Of a stretch of DNA of 47,155 nt, positions 8,794-18,030 are shown in pieces. Source of the DNA: Methylococcaceae bacterium UBA7658 (GTDB lineage Bacteria; Pseudomonadota; Gammaproteobacteria; Methylococcales; Methylomonadaceae). The notes under the pieces were generated by a model, which made no database searches, had not been told where the DNA came from, and saw nothing but the letters and a program-made list of their open reading frames with translations. The DNA lies in assembly GCA_002483425.1 (NCBI GenBank), contig DLHW01000025.1, forward strand, positions 7,062 through 54,216. The letters are read 5' to 3'. Positions within the stretch are counted from its first letter, which is position 1, and every line of letters starts with the position of its first letter. The position numbers and the translations under genes are program-made.

Positions 8794-9899
8794 GCCGTAA
8801 ACTTTACCTTCAATTATTGCTGTTAACAGTATTCCCCGGATTAACATCCAACGCATGGACGGATGATTTTGTTGTTAAACTCAGTCGGCAACACATTGAT
8901 AACTTAGGAATAAACCTGAGTCATCTGCAAAGCGCTAGTTACGTACCCTTGTTTTCCGCCCCCGCGAAGGTTGTCGTACCGCCTGCGCATGAGTTTGTGA
9001 TAAGTGCTGTCCAGGCCGGTTTAGTCGTGAAGATGAATGCTTCAGAAGGCGATAAAGTTAATAAAGGCGACGTGCTAGGGGCAATTAACAGCCCCGGTTT
9101 ATTGACCTTGCAAGGTAATTATCTCAAAGCCGTCAGCGCGGTTCGCTTAGCCAAGACCACTTACGAGCGCGATAAAAAATTGCGCAAGGAAGGCGTAGTA
9201 TCCGGCAGGAGCGAGCAAGAGTCTTACGCAGCTTTTCAAGCCGCCGAAATCGAAGCAACCGAAGCACGGCAATTGCTTCAGATTTCCGGAATGAGCAACG
9301 ATGCGATCAAACAGTTATACACCGGCAACCGGTTATCTAGTCAAATTAACATTCGTTCTCCCGTTACCGGCCGGGTCATCGAACGCATGGCCGTGACTGG
9401 GAGCCATGTCGATAACCTATCGCCGCTGTACCGCATCGCTAATTTGGATGAATTATGGCTGGAGATTAATATTCCTCAGGAACATATCGCTGATCTTAAG
9501 GTAGGCGATGCCGTTAAAGTAGAAAACGGATTGGCAAGTGCCGTTATTCAGGTAATCGGTCAAAGCGTAAACCCTGAAAACCAAACAGTATTGGCGCGGG
9601 CGCTTATAAAAGATAACCTCAATACCGTTCGCGCCGGGCAAAAAGTTACGATTCAAGTCGTACAAGAAAGCGGCCAGATTACATACAAATTACCGGATAG
9701 CGCTATCGTCAGCAATGAAGGCAAATCGTATGTCTTTGTGAAAACCGCCGCCGGTTTTAAAGTTACGCCGGTTACGGTAATGGGCAAACAAAACGACGGC
9801 ACGGTTATCAGCGGAAATTTTTCCGGCGATGAAGAAATCGCCATGAATAATGCCGTCACTCTTAAAGCCAACTGGCTGGGTTTAGGGAGCGACGAATAG
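8790..9899 (+). CDS. RND efflux periplasmic adaptor, CusB/CzcB-like
   Basis: A 369-residue membrane-fusion protein. After a signal sequence come a barrel-sandwich/lipoyl half (EFVISAVQAGLVVKMNASEGD), a helical hairpin (about residues 105-165), the second lipoyl half (INIRSPVTGRVIERM), a beta-barrel domain (LWLEINIPQEHIADLKVGD) and a membrane-proximal domain. It would bridge the inner-membrane pump and the TolC-like channel. The start overlaps the channel gene by 4 bases, and the stop shares one base with the pump's GTG. No Met-rich metal-binding N-terminus like that of E. coli CusB is obvious. Confidence 0.9.
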   Translation: MSRKLYLQLLLLTVFPGLTSNAWTDDFVVKLSRQHIDNLGINLSHLQSASYVPLFSAPAKVVVPPAHEFVISAVQAGLVVKMNASEGDKVNKGDVLGAINSPGLLTLQGNYLKAVSAVRLAKTTYERDKKLRKEGVVSGRSEQESYAAFQAAEIEATEARQLLQISGMSNDAIKQLYTGNRLSSQINIRSPVTGRVIERMAVTGSHVDNLSPLYRIANLDELWLEINIPQEHIADLKVGDAVKVENGLASAVIQVIGQSVNPENQTVLARALIKDNLNTVRAGQKVTIQVVQESGQITYKLPDSAIVSNEGKSYVFVKTAAGFKVTPVTVMGKQNDGTVISGNFSGDEEIAMNNAVTLKANWLGLGSDE

Positions 9900-12800
9900 T
9901 GGGCGGGTTAATACGGTTTGCCCTCAGTCAGCGAATTATTATTTTGCTGGGTGTGCTGCTGCTGGCGGGTGGCGGATATTTCGCCTTTAAAAACATTCCT
10001 ATCGATGCATTTCCCGAAGTATCGCCCACCCAAGTCAAAATTATCGTCAAAGCGCCCGGCATGACTCCGGAAGAGGTGGAAGCACGGATTACTGCGCCGA
10101 TAGAAGTTGAATTACTGGGTATTTCGCATCAGACGATGTTGCGCTCGATTGCTAAATACGCTTTGACCGATATTACGGTCGATTTTGAGGAAGGCACGGA
10201 CATTTATTGGGCGCGGCAGCAGATTGCCGAACGCTTAAACGGACTGTGGGGCAATCTTCCTGCCGGTGTTTCAGGCGGGATTGCACCTATGACAACGCCT
10301 TTGGGCGAGATGTTCATGTTTGCCATCGAAGGCGATTTAAGTCTGATGGAAAAGCGTGATTTGCTGGATTGGGTGATCCGGCCCGCCTTACGCACCGTGC
10401 CCGGTGTTGCCGATGTAAATTCCTTAGGCGGCGTGGTGCGTAGCTTTGTTGTCACGCCCGACAACGCCAGCTTGGCGGCGCGCGGCATCGGCATTGACAA
10501 ACTGATTGCAGCGCTCGAAAAGAACAACCGCAACGACGGCGCGGGACGCATGACCGAGGGAGAAGAAACGTTGATCGTCAGGGCCGAAGGTCGAATTCTT
10601 ACTTTGGAGGATGTTAAAGCAATTGTCATTGAGAGCAATGAAGGCATGTCGATTACTGTCGGCGATGTCGCCGGTGTGGCCATCGGCGCATTAACCCGCT
10701 ATGGTGCGGTGAGTAAAGACGGCAACGGCGAAGCAGTAACGGGTTTGGTGTTAAGCTTACGCGGAGCGAACGCCCGCCAAACCATCATCGGCATCGAAGA
10801 AAAACTGGCGGAAATCAAGCAAGGTTTCCCCAAGGGTGTTGATATAAAGGTGTTTTACAATCGCGGCGATTTAGTTACGAAAGCCATTGATACCGTTGCT
10901 CATGCCTTATTTGAAGCGATTGTGTTGGTTGTGATTTTGCTCATCCTGTTTTTGGGCGATCTCAGAGCAGCATTGACTGTCGCCTTGGCCTTGCCGATGG
11001 CGGCGATGGTGACGTTTATTCTGATGAAGTTCACCGGCATGTCTGCTAATCTCATGAGTTTGGGCGGCTTAGCGATTGCCATTGGGATGCTGGTCGATGC
11101 GGCGGTTGTGGTGGTCGAAAACATCATTACCCACTTAGCGCACAAGGAAAAAGCGGACCGTTTGCCCCGGTTGCATGTCATTTACCGCGCCGCCAAGGAA
11201 GTTGCCGTACCGGTCACATCGGGTATTTTAATCATCATCATCGTATTTTTGCCGTTACTGACGTTGCAAGGTTTGGAAGGCAAGTTATTCGGTCCGGTCG
11301 CCTTGACTATCGTGTTTGCCTTAGGCGGCTCTTTAGTTTTATCGTTAAGTGTGATTCCGGTGCTGTCCTCATTTCTGTTGAAAGAAGTAACTCACGAAGA
11401 ACCCTGGTTGCCGCGCCACTTGCAGGCGCTTTACCAGCCAGCTCTCGTGTGGTGTTTGGATAACACCAAGAAAATTTTCATGGTCGTCGGTGCGTTATTG
11501 ATGATCACGATGTTTATATTTACCCGCATCGGCAGCACATTTATGCCGACCATGGACGAGGGCGACATCATAGTGCAAGTCGAAAAACTGCCGTCGATTA
11601 CGTTGGAACAATCCGTAGCTTTGGATGGACAAGTACAAAAATTGTTGTTAAAGGAAATCCCGGAAATTACCACGGTTGTAGCGCGGGTAGGTTCCGATGA
11701 GTTGGGGCTTGATCCCATGGGTCTTAATGAAACCGACACCTTTTTGGTGCTTAAGCCCAAAGACGAATGGCAAATGCCTTCAAAAGAGGCCTTAACTGAA
11801 AAAATACGCGCAGTTATGGAACAGTTGCCCGGTATTTCGCACGGCTTTACTCAACCTATCGAAATGCGGGTTTCCGAAATGCTAACCGGAACCCGCGGCG
11901 ATTTGGCTATCAAAGTTTTCGGTCCCGAGCTGAACGTATTGGATGAAAAAGCGAATGAAATCGTCGAAATCCTCAAACATATTCAAGGTTCCAGCGATGT
12001 TTTCTTAAAACAAAACAACGGTATGCAGTTTCTGCAGATCAGCATTGACCGGTCCGCCGCCGGACGGTTAGGTTTGGATGGCGACGCCATAGAAAACTTG
12101 TTACGCGCCCAAATCGAAGGTTTAAACTTAGGGATTGTTCAGGAAGGCATCAAGCGCACCCCCTTAATCGTCCGCGGCAACAGCACGGTTGCTAATTTCG
12201 AAAATCTGCAAATTACCTTGCCTAATGGCAGTCATGTGCCGATTACAGCTATCGCTAAAGTGCAAAAAACCGAAGGCGTGGTGTCCATCGGGCGAGAGCG
12301 CGGCCAGCGTTTCATCGTTATCCGCAGTAATGTAGAAGGCCGGGACTTAGTCGGTTTTGTGGATGAAGCCAAAAAAGCCGTGGCCGGAAAAGTCAAGTTC
12401 CCTTCAGGTTATACCGTCGCTTTTGGCGGTCAGTTTGAAAACCAGCAACGGGCGGCGGCGACATTGTCCTTAGTTATACCGGTGTCGTTGGGGTTGATAT
12501 TCTTGTTGCTGTTTTCGACCTTCGGCTCGGTACGGCAGGCGGTATTGGTATTATCCAATATTCCGCTCGCCATGATCGGGGGTGTATTTGCGCTTTGGCT
12601 TTCGGGCGAATACCTGTCCGTGCCCGCCTCGGTCGGTTTTATCGCTTTATTAGGGATTGCCGTGTTAAACGGTGTGGTGATGGTCAGTTATTTCAATCAA
12701 TTGCTGGTTACCGGCATGACGATGGCGAAAGTGGTTGTCGTCGGTTCGGCGCGGCGGTTACGGCCGGTGATGATGACGGCTAGCATTGCCGCCTTCGGCT

Positions 12801-12955
12801 TGATACCGTTGCTCTTTGCAACCGGGCCGGGTTCGGAAATTCAACGGCCTTTAGCTATCGTAGTAATCGGCGGCTTGGTGTCGTCCACTTTCCTCACTTT
12901 ATTCTTATTGCCCATTCTTTTTAAACGTTTCGGCGTCGCCGGGGAGAGCGCATGA
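9899..12955 (+). CDS. Heavy-metal RND efflux pump, CusA/CzcA family
   Basis: A proton-driven inner-membrane pump of 1018 residues, normal length for the HME-RND family, with twelve predicted membrane helices and two large periplasmic loops. Helix 4 reads AIGMLVDAAVVVVEN, with D400 and E407. This resembles the CusA (Cu/Ag) version more than the DFGxxxDGAxxxVEN form of CzcA (Co/Zn/Cd), so a monovalent-metal substrate is plausible but unproven. The GTG start at 9899 overlaps the adaptor's TAG by one base, and the stop overlaps the DUF3240 gene start (ATGA). With the channel and adaptor it forms a complete tripartite exporter. Confidence 0.93.
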   Translation: MGGLIRFALSQRIIILLGVLLLAGGGYFAFKNIPIDAFPEVSPTQVKIIVKAPGMTPEEVEARITAPIEVELLGISHQTMLRSIAKYALTDITVDFEEGTDIYWARQQIAERLNGLWGNLPAGVSGGIAPMTTPLGEMFMFAIEGDLSLMEKRDLLDWVIRPALRTVPGVADVNSLGGVVRSFVVTPDNASLAARGIGIDKLIAALEKNNRNDGAGRMTEGEETLIVRAEGRILTLEDVKAIVIESNEGMSITVGDVAGVAIGALTRYGAVSKDGNGEAVTGLVLSLRGANARQTIIGIEEKLAEIKQGFPKGVDIKVFYNRGDLVTKAIDTVAHALFEAIVLVVILLILFLGDLRAALTVALALPMAAMVTFILMKFTGMSANLMSLGGLAIAIGMLVDAAVVVVENIITHLAHKEKADRLPRLHVIYRAAKEVAVPVTSGILIIIIVFLPLLTLQGLEGKLFGPVALTIVFALGGSLVLSLSVIPVLSSFLLKEVTHEEPWLPRHLQALYQPALVWCLDNTKKIFMVVGALLMITMFIFTRIGSTFMPTMDEGDIIVQVEKLPSITLEQSVALDGQVQKLLLKEIPEITTVVARVGSDELGLDPMGLNETDTFLVLKPKDEWQMPSKEALTEKIRAVMEQLPGISHGFTQPIEMRVSEMLTGTRGDLAIKVFGPELNVLDEKANEIVEILKHIQGSSDVFLKQNNGMQFLQISIDRSAAGRLGLDGDAIENLLRAQIEGLNLGIVQEGIKRTPLIVRGNSTVANFENLQITLPNGSHVPITAIAKVQKTEGVVSIGRERGQRFIVIRSNVEGRDLVGFVDEAKKAVAGKVKFPSGYTVAFGGQFENQQRAAATLSLVIPVSLGLIFLLLFSTFGSVRQAVLVLSNIPLAMIGGVFALWLSGEYLSVPASVGFIALLGIAVLNGVVMVSYFNQLLVTGMTMAKVVVVGSARRLRPVMMTASIAAFGLIPLLFATGPGSEIQRPLAIVVIGGLVSSTFLTLFLLPILFKRFGVAGESA

Positions 12956-13257
12956 ACATTAACGATTGCCTGATCATTCTTAATACACCGTCCAGTTTGG
13001 AAGAAGCGGTGGTCGATTGCTTACTCACTCTAGAAGCCGAACACGGGTTCACCAGTTTTCCGGTTAATATTCATCATCATGAAAACAAAGGTCTATCCCT
13101 GGCGGAACAAGTCAGCGGCCGACAGAAGCAGGTTTGTTTTCAAATTCATGTGGATGAAGAAGGCGCAAAATTGTTACTAGCCAAGTTAAGACAAGAATTT
13201 TCCGGCGCAGGAATACAATATTGGCGAGTACCGATGCTGGAGAGCTACCCAGTATAA
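12952..13257 (+). CDS. DUF3240 family protein
   Basis: A 101-residue soluble protein of the DUF3240 family, which commonly follows CusA/CzcA-type pumps. The predicted alternating beta-alpha pattern and small size resemble PII/ferredoxin-like folds. The NIHHHENKG segment (three consecutive His) could bind metal. It overlaps the pump gene by 4 bases, so it is expressed with the pump and may regulate or sense metal for it. The function has not been established to my knowledge. Confidence 0.82.
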   Translation: MNINDCLIILNTPSSLEEAVVDCLLTLEAEHGFTSFPVNIHHHENKGLSLAEQVSGRQKQVCFQIHVDEEGAKLLLAKLRQEFSGAGIQYWRVPMLESYPV

Positions 13258-13432
13258 GGCCCGAGCTTCGGTTAATAAGTCTTATAAAGTTTCAAAACAC
13301 ATTGATTAAATTAAGGCTTACCGCTTAATGGCTGCGAGCAATGCCTTTTGCCGGTATGAGGCGAACAGCAAGCTTTGCTGAGTTAAAGTTTAACAGCTCC
13401 TTACTTTAGGCGTTTAAGCAAGGCGCCCGCCG

Positions 13433-14032
13433 TTAAGTCATCTTTTTGAAAACCAGCAGGCGATTGTTTGCAGGCATCTCGAAATCGTTTTGCAATAGGA
13501 GTCCGGCGGTAGACGCTAATTTTACCACTTGCTCGAAATCTCTGATTCCGCTCAGCGGATCCCGATTTTTCAACCATTCGTCGAAGCGCGCGTTACTTTC
13601 GCTGGTAAATCGTCCATCGTAATTAAACGGGCCGTAAATGCAAACTTTTGCCCGGGGATTTAAATAAATTTGCAAACGCTCAAACAAAATCACCACGTTT
13701 TGCCAGCTCATAATGTGCAAAGTATTTGCAGTAAAAACCGCATCCATTCCCTTGAAAGGCCAAACGGTATCAGTGACATCAAGAATGAGTGGCGGATTGA
13801 GGTTAGGTAATTTCGCTTCATCCCGCCAGGCGTTAATGCCGGAATGATTAACCGATAAATCAGTCGGTTGCCAAATAAGATGAGAAAGCTCACTCGCAAA
13901 ATAACATGCATGCTGTCCCGTGCCGCTGCCGATTTCCCAAACGGTAACGGGTTGAACGAAGATTTCCCGGATTTTTTCGAGGATAGGTGTTTTATTGTTC
14001 TCGCAGGCTTGCGAGTATGGTTTACCGGTCAT
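13433..14032 (-). CDS. DUF938 SAM-dependent methyltransferase-like protein
   Basis: A 199-residue class I methyltransferase-like protein of the DUF938 family. The SAM-binding motif I is VWEIGSGTGQHACYFA near residue 32. LILDVTD and AVFTANTLHIMSW correspond to the acidic strand and motif IV region, and the C-terminal strand ends ANNRLLVFKK. The substrate is unknown. It is the last gene of a minus-strand run with the flavin reductase 47 bases upstream. The ribosome site is weak, so translation may rely on the operon. Confidence 0.85.
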   Translation of the reverse strand: MTGKPYSQACENNKTPILEKIREIFVQPVTVWEIGSGTGQHACYFASELSHLIWQPTDLSVNHSGINAWRDEAKLPNLNPPLILDVTDTVWPFKGMDAVFTANTLHIMSWQNVVILFERLQIYLNPRAKVCIYGPFNYDGRFTSESNARFDEWLKNRDPLSGIRDFEQVVKLASTAGLLLQNDFEMPANNRLLVFKKMT

Positions 14033-14079
14033 TGTTGGCTAAGACAGAAGCAATCGCAAAAAAAGTCGCGCGAATTGAT

Positions 14080-14565
14080 TTACGCTTTGTAAAGTTCGCT
14101 GCTGCCATCCATATTGCCGGTTTGCCAATACAGTAAAGGCCAGCCCGTATTTAATTCGGAAACCCCAATTACCTCGCAAACGGCTATTTTGTGGTCGCCG
14201 GCATCGCAAACATGATTGAGTTTACAATCGAAATAAGCCAAACTCTCAGCCAAGACCGGTGCGGAGGCTATGCCTTGCCGCCAAGCGTAGGCCGCCATTT
14301 TTTCCCGGACGCCGGAACTACCGAAATGGGTGGCAATCGCCAATTGATCTTGTCCAAGCACATTGACCGTGCAAACTTTCCCGGCTGTTAATAAGCGATA
14401 AGAGTAATGTTCGGAGTTAATGCTAAAAGCCAGCATGGGAGGATTAAAAGAAACCTGCATAACCCATGCTGCCGTAAACGCATTTTGTTCGGCGCCGTTT
14501 GCTACTGCAATAACGTAAACACCGTGGGTGATGTACTTGCTTAACAGACTGGCGTTTTCGATCAT
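14080..14565 (-). CDS. Flavin reductase family protein
   Basis: A 161-residue flavin-reductase-like (split beta-barrel, FMN-binding) protein. Supporting features are the N-terminal ITHGVYVIAV, NAFTAAWVMQVSFNPPMLAFSIN (flavin-binding region), a central CTVNVLGQDQLAIATHFG and the DHKIAVCEV strand. Members reduce FMN or FAD for partner oxygenases, or bind flavin for other redox work. No oxygenase partner is next to it. It sits 5 bases downstream of nadC in the same operon, so a link with the redox protein at the head of the operon or with pyridine nucleotide supply is possible but unproven. Confidence 0.85.
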   Translation of the reverse strand: MIENASLLSKYITHGVYVIAVANGAEQNAFTAAWVMQVSFNPPMLAFSINSEHYSYRLLTAGKVCTVNVLGQDQLAIATHFGSSGVREKMAAYAWRQGIASAPVLAESLAYFDCKLNHVCDAGDHKIAVCEVIGVSELNTGWPLLYWQTGNMDGSSELYKA

Positions 14566-14570
14566 ATTGG

Positions 14571-15398
14571 CTACCTTATCAAATTAATCCGCATGGATAG
14601 ATCGATTGCGTTTATGTGCTTGGTTAATGCCCCAATCGAAATATAATCGACGCCGGTCTCCGCAGCGGCGCGAATGTTCGTTAAATCAATATTACCGGAC
14701 ACTTCCAATTCGATACCTTGCGAATTCAGCGCAACCGCCGACCGGATATCGGCTAAACTGAAATTGTCGAGCATAATCCGGTCGGGCCGTGCGGCAATTG
14801 CTTCGGCAAATTCCTGCAATGACTCAACTTCGACCTCTACGGGTACAGCCGCCTGTTGCCGGGCTGCCTCGACCGCTTTAGCGATGGAACCGGCTGCTAG
14901 AATGTGATTTTCCTTAATCAGAATGCCGTCGTACAAACCGATACGATGATTGTAACAACCGCCGCAAACAACGGCGTATTTTTGCGCCTTTCTCAAACCC
15001 GGAATAGTTTTGCGGGTATCCAGCACCTTGCAGCTAGTTCCTGCAACGGCGTCGGCGTATTGTCTGGCGGTAGTCGCCGTTGCGGATAAGGTTTGCAGAA
15101 TATTTAACGCCGTGCGTTCGCCCGTGAGTAACGCCCGCGCCCGGCCGTTGATTTTGCACAAGGTAACGCCCGGCGCGGCAATATCACCTTCGGAAACCAG
15201 CCATGTTATGTGGCTAGCGCCGTCAAGAGTCTTAAAAACCGCATCAAACCAAGCCTGTCCGCATAAGACCAGTTTTGCCCGGGTTACTACGGCGGCCTCG
15301 GCTTGGACGGTTTCCGGAATGATGGCGGCAGTAAGATCGCCAGCGCCGATATCTTCCCGAAGATAGAGTTCGATAGCTTCGCGATCAGGTTCGATCAT
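14571..15398 (-). CDS. nadC: Nicotinate-nucleotide diphosphorylase (carboxylating)
   Basis: Quinolinate phosphoribosyltransferase, 275 residues, the usual length. It converts quinolinate and PRPP to nicotinate mononucleotide, CO2 and pyrophosphate in de novo NAD synthesis. Signatures are REDIGAGDLT at the N-terminus, GERTALNILQ, DTRKTIPGLR, GGCYNHRIGLYDGILIKENH, VEVEVES, MLDNF, EVSGNI and the C-terminal ISIGALT. The active-site Arg, Lys and His residues in these blocks are intact. The start overlaps the upstream stop by 4 bases (ATGA). The other de novo genes (nadA, nadB) are not in the window. Confidence 0.96.
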   Translation of the reverse strand: MIEPDREAIELYLREDIGAGDLTAAIIPETVQAEAAVVTRAKLVLCGQAWFDAVFKTLDGASHITWLVSEGDIAAPGVTLCKINGRARALLTGERTALNILQTLSATATTARQYADAVAGTSCKVLDTRKTIPGLRKAQKYAVVCGGCYNHRIGLYDGILIKENHILAAGSIAKAVEAARQQAAVPVEVEVESLQEFAEAIAARPDRIMLDNFSLADIRSAVALNSQGIELEVSGNIDLTNIRAAAETGVDYISIGALTKHINAIDLSMRINLIR

Positions 15399-16291
15399 GG
15401 CTGATCGGATTTTTTTAATAGTTTATTGACTGCAGCGCTAACGGCGTCTTTTACTTGAATCCAGAACGGATGTAGTTTCGCCAGCAGCCAATTTAATTTT
15501 TCTTCGTAACGGCTTTCGGCGAATCGGTTTTTCCATTGCTCATAATGATACCAAACGCCGTCCACATACACGGGTTTATATAACCACATTTCCATAATCG
15601 AGGTAAACCACATAAAGATAAAGGAAACCCCCATGCCCATACCGGCAAAAATCACCAGCCAGGCGAATATCGGAAAGTACTTAGTCAGCCACCACGATAA
15701 AATATCGGCCACCAAGAAGATATAAGGCATACCGACCGCAATACATTTGAATTTTGTGGTTGTCGTTTCGGAGAAGCTAAAAATAATCCCGACAAACATA
15801 AAGATAAAGCCGATCCCGAACATATGGATATGCGAACCCCGGGTTAAGGTCCCGATCGACGAGCCTTCATCTTGTTCGGTCAACTTTTTAAGCAGGGCAA
15901 AGTCGGTGAAATTGGGTATGCCCGCGGCCTCTTTGTTATGGCACATGACACAACGATCCTCGATTATCTTGTTGATGCCGTCATCTTTAAAGGCGCCTTC
16001 ATCCGCGCCGTCCCTAACCCATTGGATGATGGCAAAGCGCTCTTCATCGTTAGCCTTATCTTTCATTGAACCTTCCAGTTTTTGTTCCAAAACCGTACCG
16101 GAGCGGTTGCCGTAATAGCTATAAACGATATCTTCGACCGATAAACCGAACTTGCCGTCGGCCATGCCGTGGGTGAGTAAAATTTGGATTAAGGCGAACA
16201 TATATCCAATACTCACGGTGACTAAGTATCCGGTAAAAAGAACTTTTATCGGTGTGTCGTGGTTTTTTAATGCAGTATATTTTGCCGGCAC
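15395..16291 (-). CDS. Membrane protein with one haem c motif
   Basis: A 298-residue integral membrane protein with a cytochrome-c-like insert. Helix 1 is at about 15-40. A soluble loop carries CVMCH at 114-118, a single haem c attachment site. At least three more helices follow between 148 and 230, containing His residues (GSHIHMFGIGFIFMF) that could ligand a haem. The C-terminus is charged (KKSDQP). The order helix, soluble haem domain, helical bundle suggests a respiratory or electron-transfer protein with its haem on the periplasmic side. I recall relatives in methanotroph genomes with poor or misleading names. It heads the operon with nadC. No covalent haem is proven. Confidence 0.75.
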   Translation of the reverse strand: MPAKYTALKNHDTPIKVLFTGYLVTVSIGYMFALIQILLTHGMADGKFGLSVEDIVYSYYGNRSGTVLEQKLEGSMKDKANDEERFAIIQWVRDGADEGAFKDDGINKIIEDRCVMCHNKEAAGIPNFTDFALLKKLTEQDEGSSIGTLTRGSHIHMFGIGFIFMFVGIIFSFSETTTTKFKCIAVGMPYIFLVADILSWWLTKYFPIFAWLVIFAGMGMGVSFIFMWFTSIMEMWLYKPVYVDGVWYHYEQWKNRFAESRYEEKLNWLLAKLHPFWIQVKDAVSAAVNKLLKKSDQP

Positions 16292-16840
16292 AAGCTATCC
16301 TAAAATTGTATTAAATTTACTTTGTCAGACGAGCGGCCGTCCGGGCCGCCATTGAGTTTTCAAATCGGCTCATTAATGAACTTGTTATCAAGAGTGTCCG
16401 ATAGCCATCTTTTCAAGTTATTCCGAACTGCCAGAGATATCCATCCCGAATTTATGCCGCAGGCATGTTCTGGCAATAACCTAAAGATCTGTTTCGCTTA
16501 AGGTTTAAGTTAAGGGATTTACTTAAAAAGTAAAAGAAATGTTTGTTAAATTAAATGTTTCGTTATTTGAAACATATAAATCATATTTTAGTTTATGGTA
16601 CAGGCAAGCACGGTATTAATCCATGATGTACGTCAAGGTTTCCGCGCAAAAAGAAATTTGAGACAATGCGGATTACTCTTATAACTTGTTGAGTTAAATC
16701 ATCTAAGCAATATGTATTACCGGTTTAAGACGCGATGCTGTGTTAAGCGGCGTTCTCTATTCCTTCCATCGGCCCGTTTATTATTGTTTAGGCTGACGTG
16801 AAGCAGCCTTTATAAGGCTGCTCATTTTGCCGCTATCAGG
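16292..16840. other. 549-base intergenic region with dyads, no gene
   Basis: This stretch lies upstream of two minus-strand transcription units and is AT-rich in the middle. Two dyads are visible. GCGGCC (16333-16338) pairs with GGCCGC (16344-16349). ATGTTTC (16555-16561) pairs with GAAACAT (16569-16575). I found no reading frame above about 30 codons that looks like a protein and no tRNA. It probably carries the promoter of the haem-protein operon near its left end. Confidence 0.5.
16802..16822 (-). terminator. Hairpin downstream of mltB
   Basis: A perfect 9-base-pair stem with a 3-base loop (AGCAGCCTT, TAT, AAGGCTGCT) begins 18 bases past the mltB stop. In the minus direction it lacks a good T-run (CACGTC follows), so termination would be weak or Rho-assisted. 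Confidence 0.45.
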
Positions 16841-17908
16841 TTACAACTTCGAATACATCATATACCGGCTTTTAATCGCTTGCGCCAGTTGATGGACCGC
16901 CATCGCATATTTGTTGCTGTTATTATAACGTTTGATTACTTTGAAATTCGGGTAAACCTGCCAATGTTCGGCGCCTTCATAAGTGCTTAATTCGATTACG
17001 GAAGAACCATTGGAACCGCCGCTAGGTTCCGCGACGGGGCTTTTGTAATTCCAGCCGTTTCGGGAGAAATAATGCGCAACGCTACCGATCGCGTCGTCGG
17101 GATGCCATAAGTTACGCCGGCCGTTATGATCGAAATCGACGGCTAATTTACGGAAACTGCTCGGCATGAATTGACCCAAGCCCATCGCGCCCGCCCAGGA
17201 GCCGACCGGATCGCGCGGATTTAAGCCTTCCTCTCTAGCCATCAACAAAAACTGTTCCAACTCCGACTGAAAATATTTCGATCGCCGGTAAGTATCGAAG
17301 GACAAGGTGGTTAAGGCGTCGAAAACGCAGGTTTTACCGATATTTTTCCCGAAATAGGTTTCCACCCCGATAATGCCGACAATATATTCGGGATCGACGC
17401 CGTAAGCGCTGCTGGCTTTACCGATAGCGCTGGCGTTATTGCGCCAGAATTCAACGCCGTTGCTGATGTGCTGATCGGTCAGAAATTTATTCCGGTAACG
17501 CGTCCAACTGCCCGGCCGGGAAGGTCCTGAATTGCTTGAAACCGGTCCTTCCAAACGGATTACCGAATCCAATCGTTGCGCCTGGGAGAACTGATTTTCC
17601 AGATAGGATTCGGAAAAACCGTGCTTTTCAGCCATGTGCCTTATAAAGTTTTTAACCGCAAAAGAATTAGCATAATCGCCGTTAGTCCCGTAAGAATCGC
17701 CGTAAGTGTTGTTATAGGAATCGTACGGTTTATAACTGGGTATCTTCGAGGTATAAGGCGTGGCGGGTTTCACCGGCGCGGCGGGCGTAACCGGCCGCAC
17801 GACTTGGGGATAGTTACCGGTCTCAGGGGTAGGATCGCTGGCGCAACCGGCCAAAGACACAGCGATGACCAACTTGGCTATGCGGCGAAAATCAATATTC
17901 TTCTTCAT
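16841..17908 (-). CDS. mltB: Lytic murein transglycosylase B
   Basis: A 355-residue lipoprotein enzyme that cleaves peptidoglycan glycan strands to 1,6-anhydromuropeptides. The lipobox LAGC puts the acylated Cys at 22, followed by a Pro/Tyr-rich linker to about residue 80. The catalytic domain contains GIIGVETYFGKN with the acid Glu at 183. GAMGLGQFMPSSFRKLAVDFD and the D-x-N-x-x family region NLWHPDDAIGSVAHYFSRNGW follow. A strong ribosome site (GAGGGTGG) precedes the ATG. It probably acts at the inner leaflet of the outer membrane. AmpD, which recycles its products, is encoded 1 kb away on the other strand. Confidence 0.93.
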   Translation of the reverse strand: MKKNIDFRRIAKLVIAVSLAGCASDPTPETGNYPQVVRPVTPAAPVKPATPYTSKIPSYKPYDSYNNTYGDSYGTNGDYANSFAVKNFIRHMAEKHGFSESYLENQFSQAQRLDSVIRLEGPVSSNSGPSRPGSWTRYRNKFLTDQHISNGVEFWRNNASAIGKASSAYGVDPEYIVGIIGVETYFGKNIGKTCVFDALTTLSFDTYRRSKYFQSELEQFLLMAREEGLNPRDPVGSWAGAMGLGQFMPSSFRKLAVDFDHNGRRNLWHPDDAIGSVAHYFSRNGWNYKSPVAEPSGGSNGSSVIELSTYEGAEHWQVYPNFKVIKRYNNSNKYAMAVHQLAQAIKSRYMMYSKL

Positions 17909-18030
17909 GAGACCACCCTCGATGCGTATGGCAATGGAAAATTTTTGCTACTCCGAATTCCGGAAAGCGGGCGGTTAATTTTCCCGCAAGCTAACGATTC
18001 AAGCAACAAGAATCCGCGTAAAAAACACTA

